NCBI GenBank assembly: GCA_035263845.1
Contig: DATFQY010000084.1
Coordinates: forward strand, 1 to 9,383
Source of the DNA: JAWOLE01 sp035263845
GTDB taxonomy: Bacteria > Acidobacteriota > Thermoanaerobaculia > UBA5066 > Gp7-AA6
Length of the DNA stretch: 9,383 bases
Reading direction: 5' to 3'
Part shown: positions 4,591 through 9,383 of the stretch, one piece after another
Numbering within the stretch: the stretch's first letter is position 1
How the letters are laid out: every line of letters begins with the position of its first letter
Translations under genes and position numbers: made by a program
Notes under the pieces: model-generated
The model's database searches: none
Told to the model about the DNA's origin: nothing
Seen by the model: only the letters and a program-made list of their open reading frames with translations

Positions 4591-6900
4591 ATGCCGCTGT
4601 CCGCGGGGACTCGCCTCGGCCCGTACGAGATCGTCGCTCCCCTCGGAGCGGGAGGGATGGGTGAAGTGTACCGGGCGCGCGACTCCCGGCTCGAGCGCGC
4701 CGTAGCGGTCAAGGTCCTCCCGCAGGAGCTGCTCTCCGACGCGGAAGCCCTGGCGCGTTTCGAGCGGGAGGCGAAAGCGGTCGCGGCGCTCTCGCACCCC
4801 AACATCCTCGCGATCCACGACTTCGGCCGGGAAGGCGGCGTCGCGTACGCGGTCATGGAGCTCCTGGAAGGCGAGACGCTGCGCGAGCGCCTCGACGCCG
4901 GGCCGATTCCTCAGCGCAAGGCGCTCGACTACGCCCTCCAGGCGGCCCAGGGGCTGGCGGCCGCGCACGAGAGGGGCGTCATCCACCGGGACTTGAAGCC
5001 CCAGAACCTCTTCGTCACCCGCGACGGGATCGTCAAGATCCTCGACTTCGGGCTGGTGAAGCTGCGCGGCGGCGCGGGGCCGGACGGCGCGACGAACGCG
5101 CCGACGACCCCCGGCACGAAGACCGGCATGATCCTCGGCACCGTCGGCTACATGTCGCCCGAGCAGGTGCGGGGAGCGCCCGCCGACCACCGCTCCGACA
5201 TCTTCTCGCTGGGAGCGGTGATCTTCGAGATGCTGACGGCCCGGCGCGCCTTCCGGGCGGACAGCGACGTCGAGACCATGATGTCGATCCTGCGCGACGA
5301 CCCGCTCGAGGCTTCCGTCGAGGGAAAGTCGCTCTCCGCCGAGCTCGCCGACATCGTCGGCCACTGCCTCGAGAAGTCGCCCGACGAGCGGTTCCAGACC
5401 GCGCGTGACCTCGCCTTCGCCTTGCGGGTTGCCGAGCGCGAGTCGCGGGGGGGGGGGCCCCCTTCCTCGGGGCGTTCCGAGGGAGGGTCGCGCCCGATCT
5501 CGGGGACGGTCCCGGCCACGGAAGGCCTCGGCCGCTCGATCGCGGTCCTCCCCTTCCGCAACTTGAGCCCCGACCGGGAAAGCGAGTACTTCAGCGACGG
5601 CGTGACGGAAGAGATCATCAACGCCCTCTCGAAAATCGAGGCGCTCCGCGTCGCGTCCCGCACCTCCGCCTTCGCGTTCAAGGGGAAGGACGACGACGTG
5701 CGGAAGATCGGCGCCGCGCTCGGGGTCGGCACGGTGCTCGAGGGGAGCGTCCGGCAGGCCGGTAAGCGCATCCGGATCAGCGCCCAGCTCGTCAACGTCG
5801 CCGACGGCTACCACCTCTGGTCGGAACGGTACGACCGTCAGATGGAGGACGTCTTCGAGGTCCAGGACGAGATCGCCCGCTCGATCGCCGAGGCGCTGAA
5901 GGTCCGCCTGCTGCCGGCCGAGGAGGCTGGCATCTCCGCGCGCGGCACCACCGACGTCGACGCGTACAACCACTACTTGAAGGGCCTCTACTACTTCAAC
6001 CGCCGGGAGCCCGCCGAGGCCATCGCCGCGTTCGAGAAGGCGCTCGCGAGGGACCCGCGCTACACGGAGGCGTACACGGGACTGGCCGACGCGCTCTGCA
6101 TCCACGGCTTCTACGGGGGGATCGACACGAGGGTCGCGTTCGCCAGGGCGCGCGCGGCGACCGAGAAAGCGCTGGAGCTCGAGCCCGACGCCGCGGAAGT
6201 GCAGCTCTCCGTCGGCATCGTCGAGCATTACTACGGCTGGGACACGGTCCGCGAAGAAGCGGCCTTCCGCCGGGCCATCACCCTCGCTCCGCGCTGGGCG
6301 CCTCCTTACTCGTGGCTGGGCCTGATGCTCGGAGCGTCCGGACGCGCCGAGGAGGGAATCGCGATGGCGCGGCGCTCCGTCGAGCTCGAGCCGCTTTCCG
6401 CGAATGCCCAGACCAACGTCGCGCTGGCGTACTTCGGGGCGAGGAGGTTCGAGGAGGCCGACGCGGAGTTTCGCCGCGCGCTGTCCATGGACCCGAACAG
6501 CCTCTATCCGCTCTGGTCGTTCGCGATGAACTGCCTGCGCCTCTCCAAATATGACGAGGCGGTGGCGTCCCTCGATCGGGCGGTCGAGCTGACGGGGCGG
6601 CGCCAGACGTTTTATCTCGCCCTCCTGGGATCCACCCACGCCGCCGCGGGCAACCGGCAGCGGGCGATGGAGCTCCTCGATGAGCTGAAGGCGCGGTCGT
6701 CCCACGAATACGTCGCGCCCTTCTTCTTCGCCTTCGTTTACATTGGGCTGGGCGACCTGGACGAGGCGATGGCGTACGTCGAGAAAGCCTGCGCGGAGCG
6801 AAACGCCTTTTTCTGGTGGGTCCGCGAATTTCCCACATGGGAGGCCATTCGCGCCCATCCGCGATTCCCCGCCCTCCTCTCCCAAATCGCCCCCGCCTGA
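4591..6900 (+). CDS. Ser/Thr protein kinase with TolB-like domain and TPR repeats
   Basis: A 769-residue protein. Residues 12-280 form a Hanks-type kinase: glycine loop GAGGMGEV (19-26), Lys41, Glu60, HRDLKPQN (132-139, catalytic Asp134), DFG (152-154), MSPEQ (188-192). A flexible Gly/Pro/Ser linker (about 284-312), encoded across an 11-G tract, leads to a TolB-like/FlgO-like domain (315-440). That domain is marked by SIAVLPFRNLSPD, EYFSDGVTEEI and VLEGSVRQAG, and is common in adenylate cyclases and kinases with TPRs. Residues 455-735 are TPR-like helices (for example AIAAFEKALARDPRYTEAYT and EADAEFRRALSMDPN). There is no membrane segment, so the protein is probably cytosolic. It is a paralogue of kinase 1 in the N-terminal half but has an unrelated C-terminal arrangement. 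The ATG at 4591 fits the MPLSAGTRLGPYEI start typical of this kinase group, and no Shine-Dalgarno sequence is visible. Substrates are unknown. Confidence 0.94.
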   Translation: MPLSAGTRLGPYEIVAPLGAGGMGEVYRARDSRLERAVAVKVLPQELLSDAEALARFEREAKAVAALSHPNILAIHDFGREGGVAYAVMELLEGETLRERLDAGPIPQRKALDYALQAAQGLAAAHERGVIHRDLKPQNLFVTRDGIVKILDFGLVKLRGGAGPDGATNAPTTPGTKTGMILGTVGYMSPEQVRGAPADHRSDIFSLGAVIFEMLTARRAFRADSDVETMMSILRDDPLEASVEGKSLSAELADIVGHCLEKSPDERFQTARDLAFALRVAERESRGGGPPSSGRSEGGSRPISGTVPATEGLGRSIAVLPFRNLSPDRESEYFSDGVTEEIINALSKIEALRVASRTSAFAFKGKDDDVRKIGAALGVGTVLEGSVRQAGKRIRISAQLVNVADGYHLWSERYDRQMEDVFEVQDEIARSIAEALKVRLLPAEEAGISARGTTDVDAYNHYLKGLYYFNRREPAEAIAAFEKALARDPRYTEAYTGLADALCIHGFYGGIDTRVAFARARAATEKALELEPDAAEVQLSVGIVEHYYGWDTVREEAAFRRAITLAPRWAPPYSWLGLMLGASGRAEEGIAMARRSVELEPLSANAQTNVALAYFGARRFEEADAEFRRALSMDPNSLYPLWSFAMNCLRLSKYDEAVASLDRAVELTGRRQTFYLALLGSTHAAAGNRQRAMELLDELKARSSHEYVAPFFFAFVYIGLGDLDEAMAYVEKACAERNAFFWWVREFPTWEAIRAHPRFPALLSQIAPA
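5447..5462 (+). repeat. Homopolymer tract G11 followed by C5 in kinase 2
   Basis: Eleven G (5447-5457) are followed by five C (5458-5462), coding the RGGGPP stretch of residues 286-291 between the kinase and TolB-like domains. Loss of one G brings the TGA at 5564-5566 into frame. Gain of one G brings the TAA at 5763-5765 into frame. Either change would leave a complete kinase without its TolB-like and TPR domains. The present length keeps the full frame open. Confidence 0.9.
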
Positions 6901-6913
6901 GGCGCACGTCCGG

Positions 6914-6933
6914 CCTCAGGTGTCATCCTGAGG
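6914..6933 (+). terminator. Perfect 7-bp inverted repeat after kinase 2
   Basis: CCTCAGG (6914-6920) and CCTGAGG (6927-6933) can pair fully around a six-base loop TGTCAT, 13 bases after the TGA of kinase 2. No T-run follows, so it is not a canonical intrinsic terminator. Its position at a convergent junction still favours a role in ending transcription or protecting the 3' end. It overlaps the dispersed repeat at 6921-6960. Confidence 0.45.
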
Positions 6934-6960
6934 AAAGCGAAGCGGCCGAAGGATCTACTC
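6921..6960. repeat. Putative dispersed intergenic repeat (TGTCATCCTGAG...GAAGGATCT type)
   Basis: TGTCATCCTGAGG (6921-6933) followed by AAAGCGAAGCGGCCG (6934-6948) and AAGGATCTACTC (6949-6960) matches, with changes in the middle, an intergenic repeat I recall from many environmental genomes, TGTCATCCTGAGCGAAGCG continuing into AAGGATCT. The ends contain the inverted arms ATCCT (6925-6929) and AGGAT (6950-6954). The match is from memory and other copies cannot be seen in this window. Confidence 0.55.
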
Positions 6961-7000
6961 GACCAAGCCGCGTTTTCGCTCTTCCGATAGGGCAGCGACC

Positions 7001-7024
7001 GGGCGGGAGGGACGAGCCCCTCCC

Positions 7025-7029
<5 letters not shown>
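7001..7029 (-). repeat. Hairpin repeat that includes the proline dehydrogenase stop codon
   Basis: GGGAGGG (7005-7011) and CCCTCCC (7018-7024) pair perfectly around ACGAGC. On the minus strand this reads as GTAGGGGAGGGGCTCGTCCC and onward, a form I recall as a dispersed GC-rich intergenic repeat. The TAG stop of proline dehydrogenase (7027-7025) is part of that block and sits directly beside the hairpin. There is no T-tract, but the stem may act as a terminator or 3'-end stabiliser for the minus-strand operon. Confidence 0.5.
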
Positions 7030-7948
<919 letters not shown>

Positions 7949-7967
7949 GCCGGCTCGCCTGACGCTG

Positions 7968-8546
7968 TCACTTCTTGCAGGTCGACTCGTACATCGGGAC
8001 CCACTTGCCGTCGGGCGTCCCCATCTCGCCGGTCAGGGCGAGCTCGGTCTTGCTCTTCTGGACGAAGGTGTCGCGCTCCTTCATCTTCTGGCCGCCCATC
8101 ATTCCTTCCATCGTCCAGACGAGCTTGTCGCCATCCCAGCCCTTCGAGTTCCCGGTCGAGAAGCCGCCCATGCTGTCCATCATTACCCGGTCGTACATCT
8201 TCTCGGAGGAGTCGTAGCTCCAGTACTCGTCGCCCGAGATCGGCATGGGATTCTGGGCCGTCTTCTTCTCGCGGTAGTGGCCGACGATCCACATCCCCCC
8301 GAGCGTCGACTCCACCTTGACGTCCCCTTCGGCCGGGTGCTCCGGCCCCATCGGGGATGCCATGGTCTTGCCGGTGCAGTGCCACGTGCCGACCATCCAG
8401 TTGATCTTGTCCATCTCCGGAGCGGGCTTCCCCATTGCCGCCATTGCCGGCTTGTCGGACTGCTTCTTCGCCCCCTGCGCCGAGGCCGCGGATGAAAGAG
8501 CCAGACCGAGGACGAGAGACACTGCGAAAGCGAGAGCCTTCTTCAT
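7968..8546 (-). CDS. Secreted DUF1579 family protein
   Basis: A 192-residue protein with a typical signal peptide: MKK, a hydrophobic core (residues 4-18) and a cleavage site near ASA-Q (22-24). It is therefore exported, probably to the periplasm. The mature part carries DUF1579 marks: the INWMVGTWHCTGK block (48-60), GGMWIVGHY (83-91), and YDSSEKMYDRVMMD (111-124). The family is predicted to fold as a small beta-barrel but has no firm biochemical role. The protein is Met-rich: 18 Met besides the start in 192 residues, clustered at 117-126 and 146-155. It has two Cys (57 and 190) that could form a disulfide. The start is fixed by a strong Shine-Dalgarno sequence. It is downstream of the metalloprotease gene (47-base gap) and upstream of proline dehydrogenase. 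Confidence 0.9.
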   Translation of the reverse strand: MKKALAFAVSLVLGLALSSAASAQGAKKQSDKPAMAAMGKPAPEMDKINWMVGTWHCTGKTMASPMGPEHPAEGDVKVESTLGGMWIVGHYREKKTAQNPMPISGDEYWSYDSSEKMYDRVMMDSMGGFSTGNSKGWDGDKLVWTMEGMMGGQKMKERDTFVQKSKTELALTGEMGTPDGKWVPMYESTCKK

Positions 8547-8551
8547 GACAA

Positions 8552-8560
8552 CTCCTCCTT
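8552..8560 (-). promoter_or_regulatory. Shine-Dalgarno sequence of the DUF1579 gene
   Basis: On the minus strand AAGGAGGAG has its GGAGG core (8558-8554) seven bases before the ATG at 8546. This near-consensus site supports the chosen start, which also gives a proper signal peptide. Confidence 0.85.
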
Positions 8561-8581
8561 TTCGTTTCGGTTCCTTGGAGA

Positions 8582-8587
8582 AGGATA
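8582..8587 (-). promoter_or_regulatory. Possible -10 box for the DUF1579 gene
   Basis: On the minus strand TATCCT (8587-8582) fits TANNNT and would give a start of transcription near 8575 and a leader of roughly 30 bases holding the Shine-Dalgarno sequence. No good -35 box is visible. The gene might instead, or also, be read from the upstream metalloprotease promoter. Confidence 0.3.
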
Positions 8588-8593
8588 ACGGAT

Positions 8594-9383
8594 TCAGTTC
8601 CCGATCGGCCTCCCCGGCGGCGCCGCCGGACGCGCGGGGCGCGGCTTTCGGGACTCCGGCTTGTCCAGGAAATCCGTCAGGTCACGCTCGGCGAGCCGCA
8701 GGTGCGCCTCCACCGCCGGATCGTTCGAATGCTTCGCGCGCAGCTCCCGGCGGAGCTTCTCGAGCCTCGCGTGGACGGCGGCGCGCACCTCGTTCGGGGC
8801 CTGCGGACGCGCGGCCAGGTCCATGAGGGAATCGAGCACGACCCTCTGGGCGATCCGCCGCAGCGCTCCTTTTCGCGGCGACGTTTCGGCCGGCGCGTCC
8901 CACGTGGAGGAAACCAGGCGCGCGACCATCGCGTCGAGCGTCAGCGCGTCGCGGGAGGCCGGGAGCGTGAGCCGGGCCGCCCGGTCCGTCTCCAAGAGAG
9001 GCTCCACGACGAGGCCGGCCAGCGTCCGCGCGGCGGTCCAGAGGCTGAAGGCGTCTCCGGCCTCCGAGGGGAACTGCTCCCGGCTCGCGCGCGTTCCCGA
9101 GGGGGGCGCCGCGAGGACGTTGAGGATCCGGTCGGGGATGTCGAGGTTGTCCGGCGTGATCGCGGCAAGCAGCAGCTCGAGCGCTTCCTTCTGCTTCGCC
9201 GGCGGGACCCACGCGATCGGCGCCTGGCCGTCGCCCGCGACCGCGTTGGCCTGGTACTGGCCGCCGACGTACCGCTGGGCCGTCTGGATGCCGAAGCGGT
9301 GGTAGAGGTAGGCGAGGCTGAAGCGCTCCTGGAGGCTGTAGACCCATTCCCCGGGCTTGAGCTGCCCCGCGCCGAAGCGCTCG
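8594..9383 (-). CDS. Partial CDS, C-terminal part of a zinc-dependent metalloprotease (DUF5117/DUF4953 type)
   Basis: The frame is open from the right edge of the window to the TGA at 8596-8594, giving 262 visible residues. Translated from the edge it reads RFGAGQLKPGEWVYSLQERF, then SLAYLYHRFGIQTAQRYVGG, GDGQAPIAWVPPAKQKEALE and a helical region with LDIPDRILNVLAAPP. This resembles, from memory, the C-terminal DUF4953 region of large (800-900 residue) secreted metalloproteases that carry HEXXH in their middle part; that motif would lie outside the window. The last 25 residues are a Pro/Arg-rich tail (KPRPARPAAPPGRP). A GTG at 9007 could start a shorter 137-residue frame, but coding sequence continues upstream, so it is internal. 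The gene is followed after 47 bases by the DUF1579 gene. Confidence 0.8.
   Translation of the reverse strand, partial: ERFGAGQLKPGEWVYSLQERFSLAYLYHRFGIQTAQRYVGGQYQANAVAGDGQAPIAWVPPAKQKEALELLLAAITPDNLDIPDRILNVLAAPPSGTRASREQFPSEAGDAFSLWTAARTLAGLVVEPLLETDRAARLTLPASRDALTLDAMVARLVSSTWDAPAETSPRKGALRRIAQRVVLDSLMDLAARPQAPNEVRAAVHARLEKLRRELRAKHSNDPAVEAHLRLAERDLTDFLDKPESRKPRPARPAAPPGRPIGN

Noticed and set aside
4423..6885. An 820-codon open frame opposite kinase 2
   Set aside because: Same kind of GC shadow. It also overlaps the OsmC gene and the divergent promoter region.
8594..9007. A separate 137-residue gene starting at GTG 9007
   Set aside because: The same frame continues without a stop to the window edge and the upstream residues fit the DUF4953-type protease, so this is only its C-terminal end.
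8661..9305. A 214-codon plus-strand frame opposite the metalloprotease
   Set aside because: Ser/Arg/Ala-rich shadow with no domain and no credible initiation site.

Overview
The window is high-GC DNA with tightly packed genes and intergenic gaps of at most about 125 bases. It most resembles an Acidobacteriota genome or a neighbouring phylum. That is an inference from the gene content: two large eukaryote-like Ser/Thr kinases fused to TolB-like, STAND and TPR modules, a secreted DUF1579 protein, a DUF5117/DUF4953-type metalloprotease, a DUF4242 protein, and dispersed intergenic repeats of kinds I recall from such genomes. I see no rRNA, tRNA, CRISPR array, transposase, phage gene or origin.

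Layout. (1) 1-499, plus: the 3' part of a probable secreted protein of unknown function. (2) 567-3704, plus: a Ser/Thr kinase fused to a STAND-type NTPase and five exact 40-residue TPR units. (3) 4543-3748, minus: a two-gene operon of an OsmC-family peroxidase-like protein and a DUF4242 protein. It converges with kinase 1 and diverges from kinase 2. (4) 4591-6900, plus: a second Ser/Thr kinase fused to a TolB-like domain and TPRs, with an 11-G tract in its linker. (5) 6901-7024: a convergent intergenic region holding two hairpins that look like dispersed repeats. (6) 9383-7025, minus: the C-terminal part of a zinc metalloprotease, a secreted Met-rich DUF1579 protein, and a monofunctional proline dehydrogenase.

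How the genes may work together. The kinases are cytosolic on sequence (no membrane segment) and carry C-terminal protein-protein interaction arrays, so they look like signalling scaffolds. The OsmC/DUF4242 operon lies between them, and its promoter faces that of kinase 2 across only 47 bases. The three genes that head transcripts here (kinase 1, kinase 2, OsmC) lack a Shine-Dalgarno sequence and have a TANNNT hexamer 8-9 bases before the start codon, which suggests leaderless transcripts. DUF4242 and DUF1579 have clear Shine-Dalgarno sequences.

The genes belong to known families. The less ordinary signals are the G11 tract that could switch kinase 2 between full-length and kinase-only forms, the overlapping divergent promoters, the exactly periodic TPR array, and the repeats at the convergent junctions. 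I do not see a clearly new biological system.
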